Positions 10,065 through 17,782 of a DNA stretch of 48,992 nt are shown piece after piece. The notes below the pieces were generated by a model, which worked only from the letters and a program-made list of their open reading frames with translations, made no database searches and was not told where the DNA came from. Made by a program: the position numbers and the translations under genes. The first letter of the stretch is position 1. The number at the start of each line of letters is the position of its first letter. Origin of the DNA: an uncultured Cellvibrionales bacterium (GTDB lineage Bacteria > Pseudomonadota > Gammaproteobacteria > Pseudomonadales > Porticoccaceae); the NCBI GenBank assembly GCA_913031145.1, contig CAJWCO010000018.1:1-48992 (forward strand), in the 5' to 3' direction.

Positions 10065-11237
10065 TTACGTTGCGCTTGCGTTGTTTAACCCACGGTAGAC
10101 TGCGGCCCTAAATTGCTTGTTGATAACCGACGAATCAGGCGTTGTGCGGGTAAGAAATACACCAAATAGGTCGTTATGCCTATCGATCCAGAAATGCGTG
10201 TTATGGTAACCGGACCAACCGAAGATACCCGCAGGGGCTCCGGTGCCCTCTAATAGCGGCTCCTCCAGAACAAACAATGAGAATGCATAACCGAAACCAA
10301 GATCGTAAGCGCCATCTTGAACAGAGTGCGGCGTGACCACTGTTGTCATGGTGTCAAAGGCGGTTTTTGAGATCATGCGTTGCCCCAAATACGCGCCGCC
10401 GTTGAGCAGCATTTCGCAAAATTTTCGGTAATCCGTCAAAGTGCTAACCAAACCTTCGCCGCCAAGCGGTGTTGTTGCGCCCTCGGAGTAACTTAGAACG
10501 TCGAAGTCAGTGGTAATGCCGGTGTTAGCAGAGTCGATCCGGTAGGCCATATTATACCCAACAGGCAGACTGCATTTACGGTACAGAGGTTGGAAGCGTT
10601 TGCGGTCATCGGCCGTTAAAAAGAATTTGGTATCTGCCATCCCTAACGGATCTAAAATTTCTTTTTTGAGAAATGTATAAAAGTCCTGCTGGGTTAGCAC
10701 CTCGATCAGTCGGCCCAATATGGCTTGGTTAATACCGTAAAGATAATGTGTGCCGGGTTCAAATTCCAGTGGATGAGAGGCAGCGTGTCGAACGAATTCA
10801 TCCAAGTTTAAAAAAGGATCTGCCGGGTGGGGGCCTGCGGCTTTTTCGTAGTACTGGTAACCACTGCGGTGGGAGAGTAGGTGTTTGATCAGCAGGTCGT
10901 TTTTACAGGGATACAGGCCTGCATTGGGGTCGGCGCTGCGGCATTGAATATCTGCAAAATTAGGGATGTAGTGCTTAATCGGATCATTCAGTAGGTACAA
11001 ACCGCGGTCTAATAAAATCATCATCGCCACGGTTGTTATCGGCTTAGACATAGACCAGATAGGAAAAATAGTGTTTTCAGTGGTGGCCACATCGCCGGGT
11101 AAGTCTGATGCGACACTGGAAAGCGCTAGTGTTTCAGGGCCCCTAAAAACGCCCGCAATACTCGACCCCGTCACACCTGCACGAATTAACGCGCGTTGAT
11201 ACGCGTTGATATGTTGATGGAGCACGTCGTTGTACAT
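10065..11237 (-). CDS. Beta-lactamase-fold serine hydrolase, family VIII esterase-like
   Basis: This 390-residue cytoplasmic protein has the beta-lactamase/penicillin-binding fold. The catalytic S-x-x-K is S62-M-S-K65, the general-base tyrosine is Y167 in YGINQAILGRLIE, and a W341-S-G343 motif followed by FWID replaces the KTG box. The Y167 context and WSG match family VIII carboxylesterases of the EstB type rather than true class C beta-lactamases. No signal peptide is evident, which also argues for an esterase. Its natural substrate cannot be read from sequence. It follows a small membrane-protein gene in the same direction after a gap of about 200 bases. Confidence 0.85.
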   Translation of the reverse strand: MYNDVLHQHINAYQRALIRAGVTGSSIAGVFRGPETLALSSVASDLPGDVATTENTIFPIWSMSKPITTVAMMILLDRGLYLLNDPIKHYIPNFADIQCRSADPNAGLYPCKNDLLIKHLLSHRSGYQYYEKAAGPHPADPFLNLDEFVRHAASHPLEFEPGTHYLYGINQAILGRLIEVLTQQDFYTFLKKEILDPLGMADTKFFLTADDRKRFQPLYRKCSLPVGYNMAYRIDSANTGITTDFDVLSYSEGATTPLGGEGLVSTLTDYRKFCEMLLNGGAYLGQRMISKTAFDTMTTVVTPHSVQDGAYDLGFGYAFSLFVLEEPLLEGTGAPAGIFGWSGYHNTHFWIDRHNDLFGVFLTRTTPDSSVINKQFRAAVYRGLNNASAT

Positions 11238-11435
11238 AGAGTTACCGCTCTTGTGTGTTGTTGTCGTTTTTTATGAACTGCAGTATCACAGTGATTGACC
11301 TGTTAGACAAACGTTTCAGCTCAGCGTTACTTATTGTCACCAAATAACAAAATCGGTACCGAGTCTGTGCGCGCTTTGGGTTGCTATTGGGCTGCGCAAA
11401 ATCGCTGTGCGAGCTGTAATCAAGGGCGTACTGAC

Positions 11436-11945
11436 TCAATCTAGGGCGAGTTTTTCTGGATCGTCTGCAGTGCGTTTTAGCCAGATCATTTGTAGGACAA
11501 TGACCACCCCATAGAGTAGTAAAAATGACAGGTAAAACCTAAAAAGTAGCGGGTCGTCTAGCGAGTCAATAAAAGGGTCCCCCAAAGGTAACCGCCTTAA
11601 AAAGTCTGTTATTGCCGGAATCATATGAAATAAAACGGTGCTCGAATAACCCAAGGTCTGCAAGTAGCGAGAAAATGGCCCGAACAGCCGTGTGGTTTCC
11701 ATAAGTACCCCGCCCGCTACTGCAATGAGTGTAAGTACGGCCAATATGTGCGCGATGCCAAAACCCCCTTGGTTGTATATACCCAAGGCAGAACCGGCGA
11801 CAATTACAGTGACAGAGATATATATCTTTCCTGAATATTGAACCAATGAAATGATTTTATACACAAGCAGCGAATAAAAAGCGGTCAATAACGCGACGAC
11901 ACCTAGAACTGTATGAAGCCAACCGAGTAACGTCATGTCAGGCAT
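11436..11945 (-). CDS. Small integral membrane protein of unknown function
   Basis: The 169-residue protein has about five hydrophobic helices: roughly residues 8-30, 40-56, 62-83, a weaker segment near 95-110, and 133-155. It ends in a charged cytoplasmic tail. I do not recognise a named family and see no catalytic motif. A GGA ribosome site precedes the ATG. It lies 43 bases downstream of the quinone-oxidoreductase-like gene on the same strand, so the two may be cotranscribed under the divergent HxlR regulator. A membrane role linked to quinone or redox chemistry would be speculation. Confidence 0.7.
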   Translation of the reverse strand: MPDMTLLGWLHTVLGVVALLTAFYSLLVYKIISLVQYSGKIYISVTVIVAGSALGIYNQGGFGIAHILAVLTLIAVAGGVLMETTRLFGPFSRYLQTLGYSSTVLFHMIPAITDFLRRLPLGDPFIDSLDDPLLFRFYLSFLLLYGVVIVLQMIWLKRTADDPEKLALD

Positions 11946-11988
11946 AGCGAGTATCCAAATTGACGGAGCTTACCGAAACCGGCGATTT

Positions 11989-13128
11989 TTAATCCTTATG
12001 GGGTGTGACTAAATACTTTTGCCCGGTTCTTTGCTGTGTATAAGCCCTAATCATGTCGGGCTGCAGCATCTCTTCGAGCGAGATTTCGTCTGTGTAGTGG
12101 CTTGCAAAGGTGGTTTTGATCTCACGGGTGACACGCTGGCGGAGTGCTTGAAAACGCTCCGCGCCGATTCTCTGTAGCATCGGTGTTAACAGCCATCCCC
12201 CCAGGCCCCACTGCATTCCGAATGATCGGTTTAAAACGGTGGGCGATTGATCCAAACCCCCATAGATATAAACCTGTTTATAAGTTTCAGAACCGTATCG
12301 GCTGAATTCTTTGGCATTTGTATTAGCCGCAATTTCCATGGCTGAGAGTATTTGGCCGGGTAACTTTCCGTCGTTGCCGCCGCCGGTGGCGTCAAAACCC
12401 AACGTTGCCCCCGTCGCGATTAAAGCAGCTACTAATTGCGCCATAAAGTCAGGATCACTGGTGTTGCAAATATACTGTGCATTGATTTTTTTAAGCGTTT
12501 CTACGTGTTCAGTCTTTCGCACAATATTTACGAGCGGAATGTTCTCGTCATGGCAAATTTTCACCAGCATCTGCCCTAGATTTGACGAAGCTGCAGTATT
12601 GACAAGTGCCGAATGCTTTTCTAACCGCATGGTTTCGATAAACCCGAGCGCCGTTAACGGGTTTACAAATGACGATGCAGCTTGTGCGGGTGTTATTTCG
12701 TCATCCATGACCAAACAATTTGACGCGCGAACACAGCGATAGTGTGAGTACATGGCACCACCAGCAACACCCACAGTTTTGCCTATGAGGTGTGCTGCGT
12801 TTGCGCCCGCGGCCACAACGACACCCGCGCCTTCATTGCCGACTTGCATTGACTGGCCCACCCGCGCCTTCATCGAGGCGATGAGCTTCGGGTGCACTGT
12901 CATCGTGGTTCGAGTTGAAGTGCCCGAACCCGTCATTGTCAAGCTTTTAAGATCAGCGGCAAAACTGACCAGAAGTCCAAGATCAGATGGGTTGATCGGT
13001 GCCGCCTCGACTTTAATTAATACCTCTTTATCCGCCGGGCTTGGCTTTGCGACCTCCGCGATAGACAGGACGATGTGTCCGTCTTGCGTCAGTTCTGATC
13101 GAATTTCTTGAGAGACATTCTCGGGCAT
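11989..13128 (-). CDS. MDR-family NAD(P)H oxidoreductase, quinone-oxidoreductase-like
   Basis: This is a 379-residue medium-chain dehydrogenase/reductase. The N-terminal GroES-like domain has VLIKVEAAPINPSDLG and GNEGAGVVVAAG. The Rossmann domain carries ALVNTAASSNLGQMLVKI in place of the usual AAAGGVG. Zinc-ligand cysteines and histidines are absent, which fits the zinc-free quinone oxidoreductase branch. A good AAAGGA stands before the ATG. It is divergent from an HxlR-family regulator 121 bases away, an arrangement seen for qor and azoreductase genes controlled by QorR or YodB-type repressors. The substrate is probably a quinone or enone (inferred). Confidence 0.85.
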   Translation of the reverse strand: MPENVSQEIRSELTQDGHIVLSIAEVAKPSPADKEVLIKVEAAPINPSDLGLLVSFAADLKSLTMTGSGTSTRTTMTVHPKLIASMKARVGQSMQVGNEGAGVVVAAGANAAHLIGKTVGVAGGAMYSHYRCVRASNCLVMDDEITPAQAASSFVNPLTALGFIETMRLEKHSALVNTAASSNLGQMLVKICHDENIPLVNIVRKTEHVETLKKINAQYICNTSDPDFMAQLVAALIATGATLGFDATGGGNDGKLPGQILSAMEIAANTNAKEFSRYGSETYKQVYIYGGLDQSPTVLNRSFGMQWGLGGWLLTPMLQRIGAERFQALRQRVTREIKTTFASHYTDEISLEEMLQPDMIRAYTQQRTGQKYLVTPHKD

Positions 13129-13197
13129 TTAAGGTGTCCTTTCATCCGTTATTGATCATTAGCTAAGTCATTCATGGCCGGCATGGTAGTGCTTTTG

Positions 13198-13210
13198 GTA
13201 TTATAAATAC
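13198..13210. promoter_or_regulatory. Palindrome in MDR/HxlR intergenic region, candidate HxlR operator
   Basis: The perfect inverted repeat GTATT-ATA-AATAC lies between the divergent oxidoreductase and HxlR genes, about 40 bases before the regulator ATG. HxlR-family dimers bind short AT-rich inverted repeats in such positions. A second, looser GTA...TAC pairing follows to about 13231. Assignment is by position and symmetry only. Confidence 0.45.
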
Positions 13211-13249
13211 AAGTAGACAATATTATCATACTAGGATGAAAATCATACG

Positions 13250-13603
13250 ATGACAGTGTTTAGTAACCCAGTTGCCACAGCCTTACAGTTAATGGGTGGT
13301 AAATGGAAAATTGCGATCCTCTATAACTTGCGCAATGACGCGGTCAGGTTTGGGGAGTTGAAAAGACGACTCGCACCCATTACACAGCAAATGCTGACCA
13401 AGCAATTGCGAGAGCTGGAGAGCGATCGACTCATTAATCGTCAGGTGTTTGAAGTGATTCCACCGAGAGTGGACTATTCACTCACTGATTTGGGTCGCTC
13501 TTTTATGCCTGTCATAAACGCTTTGTGTCAATGGAGCAAAGACAATCAAGAGGTCCTTTTAGCGATCGCGCAACAATCTGCGTCAGAAGATACCTCGGTG
13601 TGA
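13250..13603 (+). CDS. HxlR-family winged-helix transcriptional regulator
   Basis: The 117-residue protein matches the HxlR family (MarR-like winged helix dimer). Seen motifs are ALQLMGGKWKIAILYNLRN, RFGELKRRLAPITQQMLTKQLRELE and the wing PPRVDYSLTDLG. Family members usually have a redox-sensing cysteine just before the PV of the first helix. Here that position is asparagine (SNPVATAL) and the only cysteine is near residue 93, so it may sense a ligand rather than thiol stress. It is divergent from the quinone-oxidoreductase-like gene, its likely target along with itself. Confidence 0.9.
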   Translation: MTVFSNPVATALQLMGGKWKIAILYNLRNDAVRFGELKRRLAPITQQMLTKQLRELESDRLINRQVFEVIPPRVDYSLTDLGRSFMPVINALCQWSKDNQEVLLAIAQQSASEDTSV

Positions 13604-13706
13604 ACGGTCGGGTCGCACGTGTTAGCGAAGAGCCAATCGAAATTCCACCAATTTTGAGTGATGGAGGCGGATCAGGCGTGGCTTGCCGGGTTCAGCAGTG
13701 GCGTTT

Positions 13707-13722
13707 GCCGTGTAAACACGGC
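13707..13722. repeat. Inverted repeat in gene-free stretch after HxlR gene
   Basis: GCCGTGT-AA-ACACGGC forms 7-base arms around a two-base centre. It lies about 105 bases past the HxlR stop in the 291-base gap before the next gene (13604-13894). No T-run follows, so it does not look like an intrinsic terminator. An operator or a chance palindrome are both possible. The rest of the gap shows only short overlapping frames without coding character. Confidence 0.4.
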
Positions 13723-13894
13723 CAATGCATGTTGCGAGAGGGGTTGCCTACGTTTACCTGAACCGAATCCTCCGCCTTACGGCTGCGCCACGACACTGAG
13801 AAGTACGACCCCAGGCCGCGCAATCATGTCACTTCAAAAAGCACTGATATAAGCGCATACTTAAAATGATTAAACGGAACTATCTAAAGAGCTG

Positions 13895-14770
13895 ATGCAC
13901 GTTCAAACCCGACTTTTTATGCCAATGCTTTGGGTCACATTGACCGCGTCCTGTGCGCTGTCAGGGTCCTTAGTCTTTGAACGATTGGACCAATATGTTG
14001 CGTCCTATTTTAAAGAATTTGCCGATTTCTCTGACGAACAAAAACGCCAGATAGAGACCTTTACGGCCGATTATCAAAACCTATTCGCGAGTCAACAATT
14101 ACCTAAAATTAAAAGCGTATTTATTGCGCTGAAATCGTTGGATAGAGAAAATCCTAAACCGTCGGTATTAGTCGCCTATCGTTATGGCCACTCGCTGTTG
14201 AGGACAACGAACGAATTCTTTGAAATGCGCTTTGTGTTGTTGGCAAAAACCTTATCGGACGAGCAAATTCAACAGATTGAACAGACATTTATTGGCGCCG
14301 AGGCCGATCGGGCGAACGCACGCGAGAAAGACACAAGGCCTTTTGCCGAGCGTGTTGAAGACCGATATATTAAAGGGTTTAAAAGAATCGGGTTGAAGCT
14401 TAACGAAAAGCAACGCCAAATAGTTCGCCACAGTACAAATGATATGCACCAACTGGCACCGGCATGGCGGATTGCGCAAAAGAACTGGGTCGATGCGCTC
14501 ATTGCGCTGTTGTTAAAACGCCATGAACTAGGTTTTGACGAAGCGCTGATTACGCATTTAAGAGCACAACAAACTCTGGGCGGCGTTGAGTTTCAAGAAA
14601 AAATGCGCGCGAATCAGGATCAAACCGTCAACGTTATCGCTCAAATCTTTGCGCAAGGGTCAGATAAGCAAATAACCGCCTTTGTCAAAAAACTCGATTT
14701 TTACGTGGGTGTTATTGATCGCATTTTGGCAAGAAGACAAATCCAATTAGACGATGGCTTGGCACGTTAG
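13895..14770 (+). CDS. DUF6279-type lipoprotein
   Basis: The 291-residue protein begins with a lipoprotein signal peptide ending in LTASC (lipid-attachment Cys20). The mature part is largely helical and charged, and it repeats the pattern F/LSDEQxxQIE around residues 45, 121 and 163, as in helical periplasmic repeat proteins. The overall design matches the uncharacterised DUF6279 lipoprotein family of gammaproteobacteria, though this is from memory. Serine at +2 after Cys20 is absent (Ala-Leu follows), so outer-membrane sorting is likely by the Lol rule. It is monocistronic, with long gene-free flanks on both sides. No function is known to me. Confidence 0.75.
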   Translation: MHVQTRLFMPMLWVTLTASCALSGSLVFERLDQYVASYFKEFADFSDEQKRQIETFTADYQNLFASQQLPKIKSVFIALKSLDRENPKPSVLVAYRYGHSLLRTTNEFFEMRFVLLAKTLSDEQIQQIEQTFIGAEADRANAREKDTRPFAERVEDRYIKGFKRIGLKLNEKQRQIVRHSTNDMHQLAPAWRIAQKNWVDALIALLLKRHELGFDEALITHLRAQQTLGGVEFQEKMRANQDQTVNVIAQIFAQGSDKQITAFVKKLDFYVGVIDRILARRQIQLDDGLAR

Positions 14771-15214
14771 AACCTTCGCGACTGTGTGCATGTCCAACCC
14801 AGCCGTTAAACTGCATTTAGTCGCGCATTCCGCAGAAGCTTTGCTCACGCTAATGCCAGACACGTTCTAGAATACGCTCGATAAAGTTTAGGGTCCGTCA
14901 CTTTTGGGTTTAAATCGCGGTGCAGTGGTCACGGTGCGAATGCGTAGTAGACTTTAATCGATGAGCCTGGCTAGGCGGGGGTTAGCTCAAGCATGACCTC
15001 GGCCGTCTGGGTGGGTTTTTGTATTGACGATCAAAGCGGCCGAGGGGCAAGCAACGCGGTTAAGACAAGACATCACCCACGTTGTGTGTCATCGATAACT
15101 TCATACCGTTGTGCGGTAAGATGTTGTTTGCCATGTGGATAAAAATTCTGAGCGATTGGTAAACCTAGTTAGGCTAATATAGACTGAATTCATCAAATAA
15201 TAATTGACCATCCC
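14771..15214 (+). other. Gene-free stretch upstream of the sulfatase
   Basis: These 444 bases hold no credible gene. They contain a perfect 9-base inverted repeat (CCTCGGCCG at 14997-15005, CGGCCGAGG at 15037-15045). A perfect DnaA-box nonamer TGTGGATAA lies at 15134-15142. Close to the sulfatase start is a weak promoter-like pair (TTGGTA, 16 bases, TATAGA). Nothing else is recognisable. Confidence 0.5.
14997..15045. repeat. Perfect 9-base inverted repeat with 31-base loop
   Basis: CCTCGGCCG (14997-15005) is exactly complementary to CGGCCGAGG (15037-15045). The loop contains GGGTTTTTG. No clear T-run follows either arm, so it is not a standard terminator. It could be part of a transcript structure or a protein site in the otherwise featureless DNA before the sulfatase. 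Confidence 0.45.
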
Positions 15215-16699
15215 ATGAAAAAACTTATTTTATCGGCTCTAGCATTTAGTCTTTTAGCGTGTTCAGAGGCGCCTGTACAAACTGATGATGCCAGCACAAA
15301 TACTGGCCTAACGACTAAAAAACCGAATATCCTATTGCTTTACATGGATGATCTAAGACCGCAACTAAACTCTTATGGGCATGAGCAAATCATCTCACCA
15401 AATATTGATGCGCTTGCTAATCGCTCTATCCAATTTAGCCAAGCGTACAGTAACGTTTCGGTGTGCGGGGCCAGTCGAGCAAGCATGCTTACCGGCATGC
15501 TCCCCACTAAAACTCGTTTCATCGATTACAGTACCCGAGTTGACGTTGAAACACCGAACCAAGTTACCTGGCCCAGATTATTAAAAGATAGCGGCTACAT
15601 CACAATCTCTAATGGCAAAATATATCATCACTTAGACGACCGCGTTTCTGATTGGGACGAAGTATGGCGCCCTTACGCATTTGAAAAAAATGACCAAGGC
15701 CTAGCGCCATTAGATTATTGGCAGTCATTGTGGAAAGATTACCAACTGGCTGAAAATATCGAATTATATAAGGCGACAAACACAGGTCCTGCTCATGAAA
15801 GTGCAGATGTCAGTGATAACACTTATATCGATGGCATGCTCACCGACAAAGTCATTAGAGATTTAAAACGATTAAAAACCGGTGATAAACCGTTTTTATT
15901 AACTGCAGGGTTTATTGCTCCGCATTTACCGTTTAATGCGCCAACTCAATACTGGGATATGTATGATCGTAAAGAGATCAAGCAACCATATAACAACTAC
16001 GTGCCTCAAAATGCACCTAAGATGTCGATCAGTCGTTGGGGAGAAATGCGTGGCTATACTGGCATCCCCAAACAAGGGGATATAAGCGACGAGACGGCCA
16101 TATCACTGATTCATGGTTATTATGCGACTGTAAGCTATGTTGATGCGTTGATTGGCCAAATTATGACCGCATTAACCGATTTAGAGTTAGCTAAAACCAC
16201 CATCATTATCTTGGTTTCTGATCATGGCTACAACCTGCAAGAGCATACGCAGTGGGCTAAGTTTACATCCTATAGAACATCGACCAGAGTACCCTTGATG
16301 ATCCATGTGCCAGCCATGGGAAAAGGCAGCAAAACCCAAGCATTAGTTGACTTGATTGATGTCTATCCAACGGTTGTAGAGCTTTTAGATCTCGACCTAC
16401 CTAAGCACCAATTAGCGGGTGAAAGTTTAGTACCTATACTTAGAGATCCTAGCCTCGATGGCAAAAGTCACGTGTTTTTAAAAAACGGCTCGGGCTACAC
16501 CATACAAACTCAAAAATATAGCTATACCGAATTTATTGACGACAAGAATGAGACGTTTGCAAGCATGCTTTATGATCACCGAACGGATGGCGATGAAAAC
16601 ATCAATGTTGTTGATAACGCTAATTATGCCGATACAGTGCTTACGTTAAGTGCGCTTTTACACTCAGAGTACGTTAGCAATATTATCGGCGACGAGTGA
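15215..16699 (+). CDS. Type I sulfatase lipoprotein, iduronate-2-sulfatase-like
   Basis: This 494-residue alkaline-phosphatase-superfamily sulfatase carries a lipobox LLAC (Cys16) that predicts envelope anchoring. Metal ligands D45/D46 lie in LLLYMDDLRP. The sulfatase signature C84-G-A-S-R88 has the cysteine that must be converted to formylglycine, and the second metal site is SDHGYNLQEH. The CxASR form and the region around GKIYHH resemble iduronate-2-sulfatase-like enzymes of marine bacteria that attack sulfated polysaccharides. No maturase gene is seen: the formylglycine-enzyme-like domain at the far right of the window lacks the needed cysteines. Codon use is fairly AT-rich (sampled rows 42-45% G+C). 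It lies alone between decayed-looking DNA, on the 3' side of tRNA-Phe, which suggests acquisition. Confidence 0.92.
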   Translation: MKKLILSALAFSLLACSEAPVQTDDASTNTGLTTKKPNILLLYMDDLRPQLNSYGHEQIISPNIDALANRSIQFSQAYSNVSVCGASRASMLTGMLPTKTRFIDYSTRVDVETPNQVTWPRLLKDSGYITISNGKIYHHLDDRVSDWDEVWRPYAFEKNDQGLAPLDYWQSLWKDYQLAENIELYKATNTGPAHESADVSDNTYIDGMLTDKVIRDLKRLKTGDKPFLLTAGFIAPHLPFNAPTQYWDMYDRKEIKQPYNNYVPQNAPKMSISRWGEMRGYTGIPKQGDISDETAISLIHGYYATVSYVDALIGQIMTALTDLELAKTTIIILVSDHGYNLQEHTQWAKFTSYRTSTRVPLMIHVPAMGKGSKTQALVDLIDVYPTVVELLDLDLPKHQLAGESLVPILRDPSLDGKSHVFLKNGSGYTIQTQKYSYTEFIDDKNETFASMLYDHRTDGDENINVVDNANYADTVLTLSALLHSEYVSNIIGDE

Positions 16700-17278
16700 G
16701 TGACGAGTCAGTCAAAAACAGCATCACTGGCAACGGGAAAGACGCCATGGGAAACATAGCCCACGCAAAGGCAAAAACAATGTTCAGTGCACGCGACCTA
16801 AAAACGTTCCTGGCGGCCTTAGAACCTCTATTTGAGAAAAGTGTTTCAGTGGGTTGTTGAATCGTCCCAAAGCGGCTTGCGGAGCCTTATACCCAAAGCT
16901 TCCCTTTAATGTATCCATCATGGTTTCACCGCATTAAGTCCTGTGTTTTCAGGAAAAGGGTTTTTAGGTGTGCTTTTGGGCGAGCTAGGGACTTCTGGAA
17001 GCAGACGAGGGAAAGGCTGATAGGGCATTTTGGGGAGTCTTTGGGACACAATGGAAGGTCTGCAGTGGCTGTTGGGTTTGGTGCGGCCAATGCTTGCCTA
17101 ATCGAGCTTTTCATGTATCTCAGTGGATACAGCAGCAATCATGAGGGTCCCTGTACCACTACCTAGCACGCTTTGGAGCTGCCTAAAATACGTTAATTAT
17201 GTTGAGATTTTTGGCAGGGAAAGAAATTAATCGGGCTCAAAAGCCCAATGAATATCACGAAAAAGACTTGTCTATAAA
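16700..17278 (+). other. Gene-free, apparently decayed region beside tRNA-Phe
   Basis: About 580 bases without a convincing gene. One plus-strand frame from an ATG at 16747 reads 37 protein-like codons (KTMFSARDLKTFLAALEPLF) to a TGA at 16858-16860. The same frame then stays open through 16909 to 17166, so this could be the relic of one gene broken by a stop. I recognise no family in it. The right end holds the tRNA-Phe terminator. The position at the 3' end of a tRNA gene suits an old insertion scar, but I found no repeated copy of the tRNA 3' end in the window. Confidence 0.45.
17220..17247 (-). terminator. Intrinsic terminator of tRNA-Phe
   Basis: On the minus strand, 32 bases past the tRNA 3' end, GGGCT-TTTG-AGCCC (17233-17246) forms a 5-base stem. 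It is followed by the T-rich run GATTAATTTCTTT. Orientation and distance suit termination of the tRNA transcript. Confidence 0.6.
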
Positions 17279-17354
17279 TGGTGCCCAGGGGCGGAATCGA
17301 ACCACCGACACGAGGATTTTCAGTCCACTGCTCTACCAACTGAGCTACCTGGGC
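17279..17354 (-). tRNA. tRNA-Phe (GAA)
   Basis: Read on the minus strand, the gene is 76 nt including an encoded CCA. The acceptor stem GCCCAGG pairs with CCTGGGC. The D-arm has AGCTCAGTTGGTAGAGC, the anticodon loop is CTGAAAA with anticodon GAA at 17319-17321, and the T-arm contains GGTTCGATTCC. All cloverleaf stems close. It lies downstream of yggX, a neighbourhood I recall from Pseudomonas. It decodes UUU and UUC. Confidence 0.98.
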
Positions 17355-17422
17355 ATAATACGTGTGTTTATTTCACTGTCGAGCCCCAAACCGTCACCAA
17401 TGCCCCACTGCGAAAGCCGCGT

Positions 17423-17451
17423 ATTAAAGCCTTTGAACGACTTTTCGTCAA
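17423..17451 (-). promoter_or_regulatory. Probable sigma-70 promoter of tRNA-Phe
   Basis: On the minus strand TTGACG (17446-17451) is followed after exactly 17 bases by TTTAAT (17423-17428), 5/6 matches to each consensus hexamer. The next bases are ACGCGGC, a GC-rich discriminator typical of stringently controlled stable-RNA promoters. Transcription would start near 17416, about 60 bases before the mature tRNA. The promoter lies just past the yggX stop. Confidence 0.65.
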
Positions 17452-17454
17452 GGC

Positions 17455-17727
17455 TTATTCTGTTTTGGGAACGTACCCTTCAGCGCGATCGAACTCTTCA
17501 CCGGCGAAGAATTTTTCTCGTTGCTCCGTCAGATACGTTCGTGCGGTGAGATCCATCATATTCAAGCGCATTTCATTGATCAGGGTTGTTTGGTGTGCAA
17601 TCCATTCGTTCCACGCTTTTTGTGATATGTCCGCATAAAGCGCTTCCCCTTTAGGGCCTGGAAACGGAACCCGGTCAAGACCGGGCAATTCGGTTTGGTA
17701 TTTCCGGCAATGTACGGTACGCGCCAT
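17455..17727 (-). CDS. yggX: YggX, probable Fe(II)-trafficking / oxidative protection protein
   Basis: YggX is a 90-residue cytoplasmic protein that protects Fe-S clusters and DNA from oxidative damage and is thought to handle labile iron. The product starts [10 protein letters not shown] with the conserved Cys7 and carries [13 protein letters not shown] and the helical [14 protein letters not shown]. The frame is open eight codons further upstream, but the ATG at 17727 gives the standard length and has GAGG upstream. It follows mutY on the same strand, so a damage-repair operon asmA-mutY-yggX is likely. MutY carries an Fe-S cluster, which makes the pairing sensible. Confidence 0.95.
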   Translation of the reverse strand: MARTVHCRKYQTELPGLDRVPFPGPKGEALYADISQKAWNEWIAHQTTLINEMRLNMMDLTARTYLTEQREKFFAGEEFDRAEGYVPKTE

Positions 17728-17782
17728 GTAAGACCTCGCAAAATGCATCAATGAACGGCCACGCCACTGGCGCAGATTTTTG

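Noticed and set aside
10065-11237. Antibiotic-resistance class C beta-lactamase
   Set aside because: No signal peptide, no KTG motif, and the tyrosine and WSG motifs fit family VIII esterases.
11242-11439. 65-codon minus-strand frame between the membrane protein and esterase genes
   Set aside because: It begins with TTG overlapping the upstream stop, has no ribosome site, and the translation shows no fold-like pattern.
13604-13894. Short overlapping frames after the HxlR gene
   Set aside because: Cys- and Arg-rich random-looking translations without ribosome sites; one overlaps the HxlR coding end.
16700-17278. Integrase or insertion-sequence remnant with flanking att repeats
   Set aside because: No transposase or integrase motif in any frame and no second copy of the tRNA 3' end could be found by eye.
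17199-17549. 116-codon plus-strand frame containing GRNRTTDTRIFSPLLYQLSYLG
   Set aside because: It is the antisense reading of tRNA-Phe, a well-known source of false proteins, and it also overlaps yggX.
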